Assembly: GCF_020532625.1 (NCBI RefSeq)
Contig: NZ_JAJAUY010000052.1
Coordinates: 1 to 38,055, forward strand
Length of the DNA stretch: 38,055 bases
Reading direction: 5' to 3'
DNA from: Streptomyces antimicrobicus
GTDB lineage: Bacteria > Actinomycetota > Actinomycetes > Streptomycetales > Streptomycetaceae
Numbering within the stretch: the first letter of the stretch is position 1; each line of letters begins with the position of its first letter. Both the position numbers and the translations under genes were made by a program. This document shows, piece by piece, positions 23,990 through 32,003 of this stretch. The notes below the pieces were generated by a model. That model did no database searches, had not been told where the DNA came from, and worked only from the letters and a program-made list of their open reading frames with translations.

Positions 23990-26158
23990 ATGAGCGAGTC
24001 CAGCACGATCCGCTGGGAACAGGACGAGACCGGCGTCGTCACCCTCGTCCTCGACGACCCCCACCAGTCCGCGAACACCATGAACCAGGCCTTCAAGGAC
24101 TCGATCGCCGCGGTCGCCGACCGCGCCGAGGCCGAGAAGGACTCCGTCCGCGGCATCATCGTCACCTCCGCCAAGAAGACCTTCTTCGCGGGCGGCGACC
24201 TCAAGGACATGATCCGGCTGCGCCGCGAGGACGCGCAGCTCGCCTTCGACACCGGCATGGAGATCAAGCGCTCCCTGCGCCGCATCGAGACCCTCGGCGT
24301 GCCGGTCGTCGCCGCCATCAACGGCGCGGCCCTCGGCGGCGGTTACGAGATCGCCCTGGCCTGCCACCACCGCGTCGCCCTCGACGCCCCGGGTTCCAGG
24401 ATCGGCCTGCCCGAGGTCACGCTGGGCCTGCTCCCCGCCGGCGGCGGTGTCACCCGTACGGTGCGCCTGATGGGCATCGCCGACGCCCTGCTGAAGGTGC
24501 TGCTCCAGGGCACCCGGTACAACCCGAAGCGGGCGCTGGAGAACGGCCTGGTCCACGAACTGGCCGCCACCCCCGAGGAGATGCTCGCCAAGGCCCGCGC
24601 CTTCATCGACGCGCACCCCGAGTCGAAGCAGCCCTGGGACGTCCCCGGCTACCGGATCCCCGGCGGCACCCCCTCGAACCCGAAGTTCGCCGCCAACCTC
24701 CCGGCGTTCCCGGCCAACCTCAAGAAGCAGCTGAACGGCGCCCCGTACCCGGCCCCGCGCAACATCCTGGCCGCCGCCGTCGAGGGCTCCCAGGTGGACT
24801 TCGAGACCGCGCAGGTCATCGAGGCCCGGTACTTCACCGAACTGGTCACCGGCCAGACCGCGAAGAACATGATCCAGGCGTTCTTCTTCGACCTGCAGGC
24901 CGTCAACGCCGGCCGCAGCCGCCCCCAGGGCGTGCCGCCGCGCAAGGTCACCAAGGTCGCCGTGCTCGGCGCCGGCATGATGGGCGCGGGCATCGCCTAC
25001 TCCTGCGCCCGAGCCGGCATCGAGGTGGTGCTCAAGGACGTCACCGCCGAGGCCGCCGCCAAGGGCAAGGCGTACTCGCAGAAGCTGCTGGAGAAGGCCG
25101 TCTCGCGCGGGCGCACCAGCCAGGCGCAGGCCGCGGAGCTGCTGGCCCGGATCACCCCGACCGCGGACGTCGCCGACCTCGCCGGCTGCGACGCCGTGAT
25201 CGAGGCCGTGTTCGAGGACACCGCCCTCAAGCACCGGGTCTTCCAGGAGATCCAGGACGTCGTCGCACCGGACGCCCTGCTGTGCTCCAACACCTCGACG
25301 CTGCCGATCACTTCGCTCGCCGAGGGCGTCTCCCGTCCCGCCGACTTCATCGGACTGCACTTCTTCTCGCCCGTCGACAAGATGCCGCTGGTGGAGATCA
25401 TCAAGGGCGAGCGGACCGGCGAGGAGGCCATCGCCCGGGCCTTCGACCTGGTCCGGCAGATCAACAAGACCCCGATCGTGGTCAACGACTCGCGCGGCTT
25501 CTTCACCTCGCGCGTCATCGGCCAGTTCATCAACGAGGGCGTGGCGATGGTCGGCGAGGGCATCGAGCCCGCGTCCGTCGAGCAGGCCGCCGCGCAGGCC
25601 GGCTACCCGGCCAAGGTGCTCTCGCTGATGGACGAGTTGACCCTGACCCTGCCGCGCAAGATCCGCAACGAGACCCGCAAGGCCGTCGAGGCCGAGGGCC
25701 GCACCTGGACCGCGCACCCGGCGGACCAGGTCATCGACCGGATGGTCGACGAGTTCGAGCGCCCGGGCCGCAGCGGCGGCGCCGGCTTCTACGACTACGT
25801 GGACGGCAAGCGGGCCGGCCTGTGGCCGGGGCTGCGCGAGCACTTCGCCAAGCCCGGCGCGGAGATCCCGTTCGAGGACATGGTCGAGCGGATGCTCTTC
25901 TCCGAGGCGCTGGACTCGGTGCGCTGCCTGCAGGAGGGCGTGCTGACCTCGGTCGCGGACGCCAACATCGGCTCGATCATGGGCATCGGCTTCCCGGCCT
26001 GGACCGGTGGCGTGCTCCAGTACGTCAACGGCTACGAGGGCGGCCTGCCCGGCTTCGTGGCCCGGGCGCGCGAACTCGCCGCCGAGTACGGCGAGCGCTT
26101 CACCCCGCCCGCCCTGCTGGTCGAGAAGGCCGAACGCGGCGAGACCTTCACCGACTGA
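23990..26158 (+). CDS. bifunctional enoyl-CoA hydratase / 3-hydroxyacyl-CoA dehydrogenase (FadB/FadJ-like)
   Basis: 722 residues. Residues about 10-200 form a crotonase domain with the oxyanion loop KTFFAGGDLKDM and both catalytic acids, Glu120 in GGGYEIALAC and Glu142 in GLPEVTLGLLPAGGG. Residues about 320-500 are the NAD-binding 3-hydroxyacyl-CoA dehydrogenase (VAVLGAGMMGAGIAYSCARAG) with the His457-Glu469 dyad in HFFSPVDKMPLVEII. C-terminal helical domains follow (NDSRGFFTSRVIGQFINEG, GGAGFYDY). It hydrates the enoyl-CoA and oxidises the alcohol, and very likely complexes with the thiolase. ATG 23990 is preferred, with GAAAG 8 nt upstream; the GTG six bases earlier is too close. It is the last gene of the operon, and a strong terminator follows. 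Confidence 0.95.
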   Translation: MSESSTIRWEQDETGVVTLVLDDPHQSANTMNQAFKDSIAAVADRAEAEKDSVRGIIVTSAKKTFFAGGDLKDMIRLRREDAQLAFDTGMEIKRSLRRIETLGVPVVAAINGAALGGGYEIALACHHRVALDAPGSRIGLPEVTLGLLPAGGGVTRTVRLMGIADALLKVLLQGTRYNPKRALENGLVHELAATPEEMLAKARAFIDAHPESKQPWDVPGYRIPGGTPSNPKFAANLPAFPANLKKQLNGAPYPAPRNILAAAVEGSQVDFETAQVIEARYFTELVTGQTAKNMIQAFFFDLQAVNAGRSRPQGVPPRKVTKVAVLGAGMMGAGIAYSCARAGIEVVLKDVTAEAAAKGKAYSQKLLEKAVSRGRTSQAQAAELLARITPTADVADLAGCDAVIEAVFEDTALKHRVFQEIQDVVAPDALLCSNTSTLPITSLAEGVSRPADFIGLHFFSPVDKMPLVEIIKGERTGEEAIARAFDLVRQINKTPIVVNDSRGFFTSRVIGQFINEGVAMVGEGIEPASVEQAAAQAGYPAKVLSLMDELTLTLPRKIRNETRKAVEAEGRTWTAHPADQVIDRMVDEFERPGRSGGAGFYDYVDGKRAGLWPGLREHFAKPGAEIPFEDMVERMLFSEALDSVRCLQEGVLTSVADANIGSIMGIGFPAWTGGVLQYVNGYEGGLPGFVARARELAAEYGERFTPPALLVEKAERGETFTD

Positions 26159-26182
26159 CCGCCGCCGCCGGGCCACCCCGCC

Positions 26183-26240
26183 GCCCGTCCCCCGGCCGAC
26201 CGCTCGCGGCCGACCGGGGGAACGGGCGCCCGGGGCGCCC
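26183..26240 (+). terminator. terminator of the beta-oxidation operon
   Basis: GCCCG-T-CCCCCGG (26183-26195) pairs with CCGGGGG-AA-CGGGC (26214-26227), a 12-bp stem with one small internal loop. GGGCGCC (26224-26230) / GGCGCCC (26234-26240) is a second overlapping stem. It begins 24 nt after the last stop codon. Confidence 0.75.
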
Positions 26241-26373
26241 TCCCGCGTCCCGGCGCGCCGGCCCGAGATGCACCGCCGCCGCCCCGGGCGCACGATGGAC
26301 GGGCACGCGTCCTCCACCTGACCGTGCACGGCTTGGGGGAGCACCTGTTCACGTGCGAAGAACGGGGTGAACC

Positions 26374-27279
26374 ATGAGGAAAGCCCTGGTGGCCGCATGC
26401 GCCACCGCCTCGCTGGCCGTCCTGCCGGCGGTGCCGGCGACACCCGCGGCGGCCGCGTCGCCGTACTGCGACGAAACGGCCCAGAACACCTCGATCCTCT
26501 TCTACAAGAGGGGCAGCGGCGAGGCGGGCACCGCCACCTTGTCTGCGGGTCACTACCGGTACACGGGCGCGCTGCGCCTGCCCGCCGGGTACACGCACGC
26601 CGCCGCGAGCCGCGACTCCCTGCTGCTGTACAACGCGGACACCGGGGCCGGGGAGACCGGCACCTTCACCGAAGGCCGGTACCGGCGGGTGCAGACCTAC
26701 GACAACTTCTCGACCGGGTGGACGCACCTGGAGGCGTCGGGCGACTCGGTGATCGCCTACAACTCCGCCACCGGACACGGCGGTACGGGCACGCTGACGG
26801 ACGGCCGGTTCCAACAGGTGCGCACGTACGACAACTTCAGCAAGGGCTGGGCGTTCATGGCCGCCTCGTGCGACACCCTGGTCGCCACGACCGCCAGGAA
26901 GGGCTCGACCGAGTTCCCCAAGAGCAACGTCGGGTACGGCAGGCTCCAGGACGGCGTCTACACGCACGTCGGCAACAGGGACGGGGACGTGTTCCTCGGA
27001 ACGCTCGTCGCCACCGAGGACTCGGTCATGGGCATGGCGAGGAACGGCTCCGAGCTCCGGTACCACGTGGCCAGGGCGGCCGACGGCAGGGTCGGCTCCT
27101 TCCGTGCGACCGGCACGTCGGGCGTGTGGAACACCGTGGGCCGGACCGCGGACAGCCTGTTCTTCTACAAGACCGACGGCACCGCCTGGATCTCGACGCT
27201 CACCGGTGGCAGATACCGCAACGTCGGCCCGCTGAACAACGTCTCCTCGGGCTGGTCGATCATCGAAGGCGGCGTGTGA
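26374..27279 (+). CDS. secreted repeat protein of unknown function (probable beta-propeller)
   Basis: 301 residues. A signal peptide (MRKALVAACATASLAVLPAVPATPAAAA) is followed by about five imperfect repeats of roughly 47 residues. Each reads approximately S-[IL]-[LI]-x-Y-(K/N)-x-x-[ST]-G-x-G-x-x-GT-[LF]-T-x-GR-[YF]-x-x-V, then a FSxGWTHLxAS-like connector. The best-conserved copies share TYDNFS.GW (DNA near 26696 and 26825). Length and pattern suggest a small beta-propeller or lectin-like beta-prism, hence a binding role outside the cell; I recognise no enzyme motif. Cysteines in SPYCDE and ASCDTL could form a disulfide. It stands alone between the beta-oxidation operon and the MerR gene. 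Confidence 0.8.
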   Translation: MRKALVAACATASLAVLPAVPATPAAAASPYCDETAQNTSILFYKRGSGEAGTATLSAGHYRYTGALRLPAGYTHAAASRDSLLLYNADTGAGETGTFTEGRYRRVQTYDNFSTGWTHLEASGDSVIAYNSATGHGGTGTLTDGRFQQVRTYDNFSKGWAFMAASCDTLVATTARKGSTEFPKSNVGYGRLQDGVYTHVGNRDGDVFLGTLVATEDSVMGMARNGSELRYHVARAADGRVGSFRATGTSGVWNTVGRTADSLFFYKTDGTAWISTLTGGRYRNVGPLNNVSSGWSIIEGGV

Positions 27280-27333
27280 GCCGGACGGGGCCAGGGCGTG
27301 TGAGGCGGCAAGTCGCCCGACAGCGGGCGGTGT

Positions 27334-28074
27334 TCACTCGGACTCCGAGGCGAACGCCGCCCGCAGTTCGTCGCGCAGCGACCGCTGGAAGGCCGTGACC
27401 AGGGCCTGCACCACCAGCGGTGGCATGTGCGCCGACAGCGCCTTCATCGACTCCACCCGCTCCGGGTCGTCCTCCCCTTCGGTGAACGGCCCCCACACCT
27501 CGTCCCGGAACAGCGCCGTCAGCTCGTGCGCCGTCGCCCGCGCGTGCTCCATCAGCACCTGCCGGGCCGCCAGGATCGTCCCGTGCGAGATCGGTACGTC
27601 GAGCAGCGCGACCCCCAGCCGCAGCAGGGCGGGGTCCACCCGGAAGCCGTCGCCGGCCGGGCCGATCACGTTCATCGCGGTGAGCCGCCGGACGTCGGTG
27701 TCCGACAGGGCCCGCCCGGCCCGTCTCTCCAACTCCTCCCGGGACGTCTCCTGCTCGGGGTCGGGTGCCCAGCTGGCCACCAGCGCCCGGTGGATGGCCA
27801 GGTCGTGGGCGCTCAGATCGTCCGGCAGGGCGTCCAGGTAGCGCTCGATCGCCGACAAGGTCATGCCCTGCAGCTGGAGTTCCTCGATCAGAGCCAGCCG
27901 GGACAGGTGCTCGGGGCCGTAGTGCCCGACCCGACGAGGACCGATCACGGGAGGGGGCAAAAGCCCGCGCGTGCTGTAGAACCGTACGGTACGGACGGTG
28001 ACACCGGCTCGCGCGGCGAGTTCGTCCACGGTCAGCGTGAGCGTGGGCGTGGACTCCTGCGCCTGGCTGCTCAT
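27334..28074 (-). CDS. MerR family transcriptional regulator
   Basis: 246 residues. The N-terminal winged helix is standard: LTVDELAARAGVTVRTVRFYSTRGLLPPPVIGPRRVGHYGPEHLSRLALIEELQLQGMTLSAIERYLDAL (about 15-85). The C-terminal 150 residues are helical and longer than in metal-sensing MerR proteins, with no Cys cluster, so the ligand is probably organic. A divergent acyl-CoA synthetase starts 91 bp away, which makes it the likely target and suggests the effector is an acyl-CoA or fatty acid (inference). ATG 28074 begins a short polar tail before the helix-turn-helix. Confidence 0.9.
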   Translation of the reverse strand: MSSQAQESTPTLTLTVDELAARAGVTVRTVRFYSTRGLLPPPVIGPRRVGHYGPEHLSRLALIEELQLQGMTLSAIERYLDALPDDLSAHDLAIHRALVASWAPDPEQETSREELERRAGRALSDTDVRRLTAMNVIGPAGDGFRVDPALLRLGVALLDVPISHGTILAARQVLMEHARATAHELTALFRDEVWGPFTEGEDDPERVESMKALSAHMPPLVVQALVTAFQRSLRDELRAAFASESE

Positions 28075-28111
28075 CGGCTGTGCCTCGCTCTCGCTCTCTG
28101 ATCTGCGCCTC

Positions 28112-28146
28112 AGGTTCAACAGTATTGCTGTCGCACCAACGATGTG
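28112..28146. promoter_or_regulatory. MerR/acyl-CoA synthetase divergent promoter with ACAG-5-CTGT dyad
   Basis: ACAG (28119-28122) and CTGT (28128-28131) form an inverted repeat around TATTG. On the plus strand TTCAAC (28115-28120) and CGATGT (28140-28145) are 19 bp apart. On the minus strand TTTCAC (from about 28149) and TACTGT are likewise 19 bp apart. The overlong 19-bp spacers are the known habit of MerR-activated promoters, which the protein untwists. Assignments are by eye and tentative. Confidence 0.4.
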
Positions 28147-28165
28147 AAACGGCCAGGAGCTGCCC

Positions 28166-29998
28166 ATGCCGACGAACCTGCCACTGCCCGGACGCCCCGA
28201 CGAGATCACCCTCCCCGCCCTGCTCGCCCGCAACGCCGCCGACCACGGCGAGCTGCCCGCCCTGTCCTGGCGGACCGCCCCGGAAGCGGCCTGGACCACC
28301 CTGAGCTGGTCCGAGGTGCGCCGCAAGGTCGCCGTCCTCGCCGCCGGGTACGCCGCCCTCGGCGTCCAGCGCGGCGACCACGTCCTGATCATGATGGGCA
28401 ACCGCCCCGAGCACTGGCTCACCGACCTCGCCCTCGTCCACCTCGGCGCCGTCCCCGTCACCGTCTACGGCACGTCCGCGCCCGAGCAGGTCGCCCACGT
28501 CGCCCGCCACAGCCGGGCCCGGCTCGCCCTGGTCGAGGGCGCCCGCGAGCTGCCCCGCTGGGAGCCGCTGCTGGGGGACCCCACGGCCGAGCTGGAGCGC
28601 CTCGTCGTCGCCGAGCCCGCCGAGGCCGGGCCGCACACCACGTACGGCGCCCTCTACGCGGCCGGCGCCCGCCGCTTCGACTCCGAGGCCTTCGAGAAGG
28701 CCTGGCGCGAGACCCGCCCGCAGGACCCGCTCACCGTCGTCTACACCTCCGGCACCACCGGCGTCCCCAAGGGGGTCCGGCTCAGCCACCGCAACATCCT
28801 GCTCCAGTCCGTCCGCCTGGACCGGCGCGTGGAGCTGCCCGAGCACGCCGAGCACCTCTGCTACCTGCCGTTCGCGCACATCGCCGAGCGGATCCTCGGC
28901 ATCTACCTGCCGCTGCTGCGCGCCGCGCACGTCCGGCTGTGCGCCGACCCGGCGCTGGTGGCCGGCGCGGTGCGGGAGCTGCGCCCGGTGCAGTTCTTCG
29001 GCGTGCCCCGGGTCTGGGAGAAGCTCGCCGCCGCCGTACGGGCCGTACTGGCGCGGCTGCCCGAGGAGCAGCGCCGGGCGGTGGCGGAGGCCAACGAGCT
29101 CGCCCGCGCCCACGCCGGCCACCGCGAGCGCCGCGAGGAGGTCCCGCCCGCGCTCGCCGAGGCGTACGCGCGGGCCAAGGAACGGGTGCTGGACCCGCTG
29201 CTGGGCCTGGCCGGGATGGACCGCCTGGTGTGGACGGCCAGCGCCACCGCGCCGATGCCGCTGGACGTGGTGCGGTTCTGGGCGGGGTTCGGCGTCACGA
29301 TCATGGACGCCTGGGGGCTGACCGAGACCTCGGGCGTGTGCACCGTCAACAGCCCCGACGACTTCCGGCTCGGGTCGGTGGGCCGCCCCATCGAGGGCCT
29401 GGAGCTGCGCATCGCCGAGGACGGCGAGATCCTCACCCGGGGCGCGACGGTGTTCGACGGCTATCTGCGGTCCGACGGATCGGTGGAGGGCGCGAGCGAC
29501 GCCGAGGGCTGGTTCGCGACCGGTGACGTCGGCCGCCTCGACGCCGACGGGTTCTTGTGGATCACCGACCGCAAGAAGGAGCTGATCATCACCTCCAACG
29601 GCAAGAACGTCTCCCCGGCCCTGGTGGAGAACACCGTCAAGGAGCATCCGCTCATCGGCCAGGCCCTGGTCCACGGCGACGGCCACCCGTACCTGGTCGC
29701 CCTGCTGGTCCTGGACCCCGAACTGGCCCCGGCCTGGGCCGCGTCCCGGGGCATCGAGGCCCCCTCCCTCGCCGCCCTGGCCGACCATCCGGCGGTCCGC
29801 GAGGAGATCGCCCGCGCGGTGGAGACGGCCAACTCCCGCCTCAACCGCACGGAACAGATCAAGCGCTACCGCCTCCTGGCGCGGGAGTGGTCGCCCGAGT
29901 CCGGTGAACTGACCCCGACCATGAAGCTCCGCCGCCGGATCGTCCGGACCATGTACGCCGCCGAGCTCGACGGCCTGTACGAGGAGAGCCCCTGGTGA
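28166..29998 (+). CDS. long-chain fatty acid-CoA ligase (FadD-like)
   Basis: 610 residues of the adenylate-forming superfamily. The phosphate loop is VVYTSGTTGVPKGV (from Tyr193), the substrate/ATP motif is DAWGLTETSG, TGDVGRLDADGFLWITDRKKELIITSNGKNVSP carries Asp454 and the hinge, and the catalytic Lys587 is in PTMKLRRR. LPFAHIAERI and FFGVPRVWEK are typical of long-chain (AMP-forming) synthetases, and the insertion of about 60 residues around 300-360 (RRAVAEANELARAHAGH) is usual for this type. It activates fatty acids to acyl-CoA. AGGAG 7 nt before ATG fixes the start. It is divergent from MerR, and it could supply the beta-oxidation operon 2 kb upstream. Confidence 0.95.
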   Translation: MPTNLPLPGRPDEITLPALLARNAADHGELPALSWRTAPEAAWTTLSWSEVRRKVAVLAAGYAALGVQRGDHVLIMMGNRPEHWLTDLALVHLGAVPVTVYGTSAPEQVAHVARHSRARLALVEGARELPRWEPLLGDPTAELERLVVAEPAEAGPHTTYGALYAAGARRFDSEAFEKAWRETRPQDPLTVVYTSGTTGVPKGVRLSHRNILLQSVRLDRRVELPEHAEHLCYLPFAHIAERILGIYLPLLRAAHVRLCADPALVAGAVRELRPVQFFGVPRVWEKLAAAVRAVLARLPEEQRRAVAEANELARAHAGHRERREEVPPALAEAYARAKERVLDPLLGLAGMDRLVWTASATAPMPLDVVRFWAGFGVTIMDAWGLTETSGVCTVNSPDDFRLGSVGRPIEGLELRIAEDGEILTRGATVFDGYLRSDGSVEGASDAEGWFATGDVGRLDADGFLWITDRKKELIITSNGKNVSPALVENTVKEHPLIGQALVHGDGHPYLVALLVLDPELAPAWAASRGIEAPSLAALADHPAVREEIARAVETANSRLNRTEQIKRYRLLAREWSPESGELTPTMKLRRRIVRTMYAAELDGLYEESPW

Positions 29999-30036
29999 CC
30001 TGAGTCGGAGGTTCGTCGGGAGATCGGCGTCATCCC

Positions 30037-30070
30037 CGCCCGGCGGGGCACAGGCGTCTCCCGCCGGGCG
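30037..30070 (+). terminator. terminator of the acyl-CoA synthetase gene
   Basis: A perfect 11-bp stem CGCCCGGCGGG (30037-30047) / CCCGCCGGGCG (30060-30070) with a 12-nt loop lies 39 nt past the stop codon. The rest of the 238-bp gap to the next gene (29999-30236) shows no gene that I can support. Confidence 0.75.
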
Positions 30071-30236
30071 GTGCACGCCTGACAGCCCGCCGCGACTCCC
30101 GGACCTGGCCCGCACCGGGCTCGTCCGCGGACCGCCGAGCTCGCTGTGCGGGCAGTCGCCACCGGCGCCGCCGCCGACTGGTGGGCCGCCGAACGCGTCG
30201 AAACCCCGAGAAGCGGTGGAAGAGGGGCGATTGCCG

Positions 30237-30458
30237 ATGAACAGCGGGTCGGTGGACAGCTGGAACGTCTGCGAACAGTGGGTCGCGTTCTTCGGCGTAC
30301 CCTCCAACCCCGAGGACGAGCGTCCCGGGTGCTCCTGGGAGTCCGTCGACTGGTACACCCAGGTCGGCGACGGGGGCTTCAAGCAGGTTCACGTTCCCAA
30401 GCCCGACATCCTGGAGATCCAGCCGGACCTGTCCGAGCTGCCGAAGCACAAGAAGTGA
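30237..30458 (+). CDS. small hypothetical protein, Trp/acid-rich
   Basis: 73 residues, unrecognised. It is rich in Trp (SWNVCEQWVAF, SWESVDWYTQ), Asp/Glu and Pro, with two Cys, and ends in KHKK; there is no signal peptide or membrane segment. ATG 30237 has GAGGGG about 10 nt upstream; a GTG seven codons earlier (30216) is the other option. The DUF6193-like gene follows 8 nt after its stop, so the two are cotranscribed and probably work together. It could be an immunity or partner protein, but nothing in the sequence proves that. Confidence 0.6.
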   Translation: MNSGSVDSWNVCEQWVAFFGVPSNPEDERPGCSWESVDWYTQVGDGGFKQVHVPKPDILEIQPDLSELPKHKK

Positions 30459-30466
30459 GGGGTGAC

Positions 30467-30802
30467 ATGACCGCCGACGAGAACGGAAGCGGAGCCGGTG
30501 CCGCCGAGGTGGTTGCCGAGCAGTGGCGGGCCGTGCTCGGCTACCCCTCGGACGCGATCGATCCCGAGATGGTGAGGGCCGCTTACGCCCAGCCGCGGCT
30601 GCGGGTGCTGTATCCCTCGGTCAGCCACGCCGTGCTGGGGCTCAGCCGGTGGACGGGCTACCCGCCCGACCAGCAAGTCCCGGTCGTCTACCCCCGGGTA
30701 TGCGGTGGGTACGAGGTCGTCCGCCACGGCGAGGGCCTGCTGGGGGAGGCCGCCACGGCCGAGGAGGCCTTCGCGCTGGTCGTGGCGCACCTGCCCGGGT
30801 GA
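30467..30802 (+). CDS. DUF6193-like protein
   Basis: 111 residues. The pattern IDPEMVRAAYAQPRLRVLYPSVSHAVLGLSRWTGYP, then VPVVYPRVCGGYEVVRHGEGLLGEAATAEEAFALVVAHLP, matches the C-terminal half of actinobacterial DUF6193 proteins as I remember them (sometimes labelled natural-product-related, without proof). It is shorter than typical members, so it may be just the core domain. ATG 30467 follows GAGGGG at 4 nt and lies 8 nt after the preceding small gene. No toxin, secretion or biosynthetic gene is adjacent. Confidence 0.75.
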   Translation: MTADENGSGAGAAEVVAEQWRAVLGYPSDAIDPEMVRAAYAQPRLRVLYPSVSHAVLGLSRWTGYPPDQQVPVVYPRVCGGYEVVRHGEGLLGEAATAEEAFALVVAHLPG

Positions 30803-30853
30803 CGGACGGACGGGCGGCCGCCCCCGCGTGGGCGGGGACGGCCGCGCGGGGCG

Positions 30854-31843
30854 TCAGGAGCCGGTGACCGGGTAGTGGTCGCTGAGGTTGGTGTAGGTGT
30901 AGCTCTGGCCCCAGCTGCTCACCGTCCACGGAGCGGTCTGCTCCTTGATCACGTCGTTGTTCCAGGCGGCCGGCCGGGCGTGGCCCGCGCGGTGCAGGAC
31001 GTAGTCGAGGTCCTCGCGCGGGTCCGTCGGGTAGCGGTAGCGCGCGATCGAGTTGTCCGCCGTGTCGAACGAGTACGCGTGCCCCGTGCGGCTGTCGGCA
31101 CCGACCAGGCCGGCGTGGGAGAGCATCGCGGCGTACTCGGGGGTGCGCGAGTCCACGTTCAAGTCGCCGGCCACGAAGACCTGTTCGGTCGCCGGGATGT
31201 TCTTCGCGTCGAGGAAGGCGTCGATCGTGCGGAACTGGCGCGCCCGCATTTCCGCCGCCTCGCCCGCGCCGCAGCCGGGGTCGGTGGACTGCGCGTGGGT
31301 GCCGACCACGTGCACGTTCGCGCCGTTGACGTTCAGCACCACGTACGCGAAGCCCTTGTTGGACCACCAGTCGGCGCCGCAGGCGTCCTTGTAGACCCAC
31401 TGCTCCTTGCGCACGATCGGCCACTTGCTGAGGATCGTCACGCCCCCGTCCTCGGGCGTGGTCGAGGAGTACGAGCCGCCGGTGGCGTCCCACCCGCTCT
31501 TGCCGCGGCCCACCACCGGGGTCTGGTACGGGTACTGCGAGGCCGCGTTCGCCTTGAGCGCGTCGGAGGCGGAGTTGTCGAAGGCCTCCTGGAGCACGAC
31601 CACGTCGTGGCCCTGGAAGAACGACGTCCTCGGTATCTGCGCGGCGCGGTGGTCCTGGCCCCAGTTGGGGTAGAGGTTCTTGCTCATCAGGAAGACGTTG
31701 TACGTGAGGACGCTCACGCGCGGCGTGGCCGCGGCGGCGGTCCCGTCGGCCGCCGCCGGGGTGGCGGTGGCGACCAGGGCGGCGGTGACCGCGGACGCGG
31801 CGAACGCGACGGCGGCCTTGGTGCGCGCGCTGGAGAACGGCAT
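30854..31843 (-). CDS. secreted sphingomyelinase C (Mg2+-dependent neutral sphingomyelin phosphodiesterase)
   Basis: 329 residues with signal peptide (AAVAFAASAVTAALVATATPAAA). The DNase I-like fold motifs match Bacillus cereus sphingomyelinase closely: LTYNVFLMSKNLYPNWGQ, VVVLQEAFDNSASD (metal Glu), SSTTPEDGGVTILSKWPI, VVGTHAQS, VAGDLNVD and the catalytic His of LSDHYPV. WTVSSWGQSYTYTNLSDHYPV also matches the C-terminus. It hydrolyses sphingomyelin to ceramide and phosphocholine outside the cell; Streptomyces homologues are known. The equivalent of the exposed membrane-entry hairpin is not obvious. GGGAG 5 nt before ATG 31843 fixes the start. It is a single gene with its own promoter. Confidence 0.92.
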   Translation of the reverse strand: MPFSSARTKAAVAFAASAVTAALVATATPAAADGTAAAATPRVSVLTYNVFLMSKNLYPNWGQDHRAAQIPRTSFFQGHDVVVLQEAFDNSASDALKANAASQYPYQTPVVGRGKSGWDATGGSYSSTTPEDGGVTILSKWPIVRKEQWVYKDACGADWWSNKGFAYVVLNVNGANVHVVGTHAQSTDPGCGAGEAAEMRARQFRTIDAFLDAKNIPATEQVFVAGDLNVDSRTPEYAAMLSHAGLVGADSRTGHAYSFDTADNSIARYRYPTDPREDLDYVLHRAGHARPAAWNNDVIKEQTAPWTVSSWGQSYTYTNLSDHYPVTGS

Positions 31844-31894
31844 GGGGTCTCCCGTGACCTTGGGGGGTGAGATCGACGGCGCCATACAAGCAGC

Positions 31895-31925
31895 CCCAGT
31901 TACTTCTGGGTAACACCCGTGACAA
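31895..31925 (-). promoter_or_regulatory. sphingomyelinase promoter with nested dyads
   Basis: On the minus strand, -35 TTGTCA (31920-31925) and -10 TAACTG (31897-31902) are 17 bp apart. The spacer and -10 contain two interleaved inverted repeats, GTTAC-6-GTAAC (31899-31914) and CCCAG-6-CTGGG (31895-31910), a plausible repressor site. The divergent oxygenase gene starts at 32004. Confidence 0.5.
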
Positions 31926-32003
31926 GACTTTCTGACGGGAGCACGGCAGCCCGGCGCGCACCCTGCCCGGCCGGGCCCGGCACGTTCCTCGCATACTGGG
32001 ACC

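Noticed and set aside
23870..26443. An 857-codon open frame on the minus strand through the FadB-like gene
   Set aside because: It is antisense to a fully recognisable two-domain enzyme, has no motif, and is explained by high third-position GC.
27260..30382. A 1040-codon minus-strand frame across the MerR and acyl-CoA synthetase genes
   Set aside because: It covers two genes with clear motifs on opposite strands and is Gly/Arg-rich low-complexity sequence. It is a shadow of GC bias.
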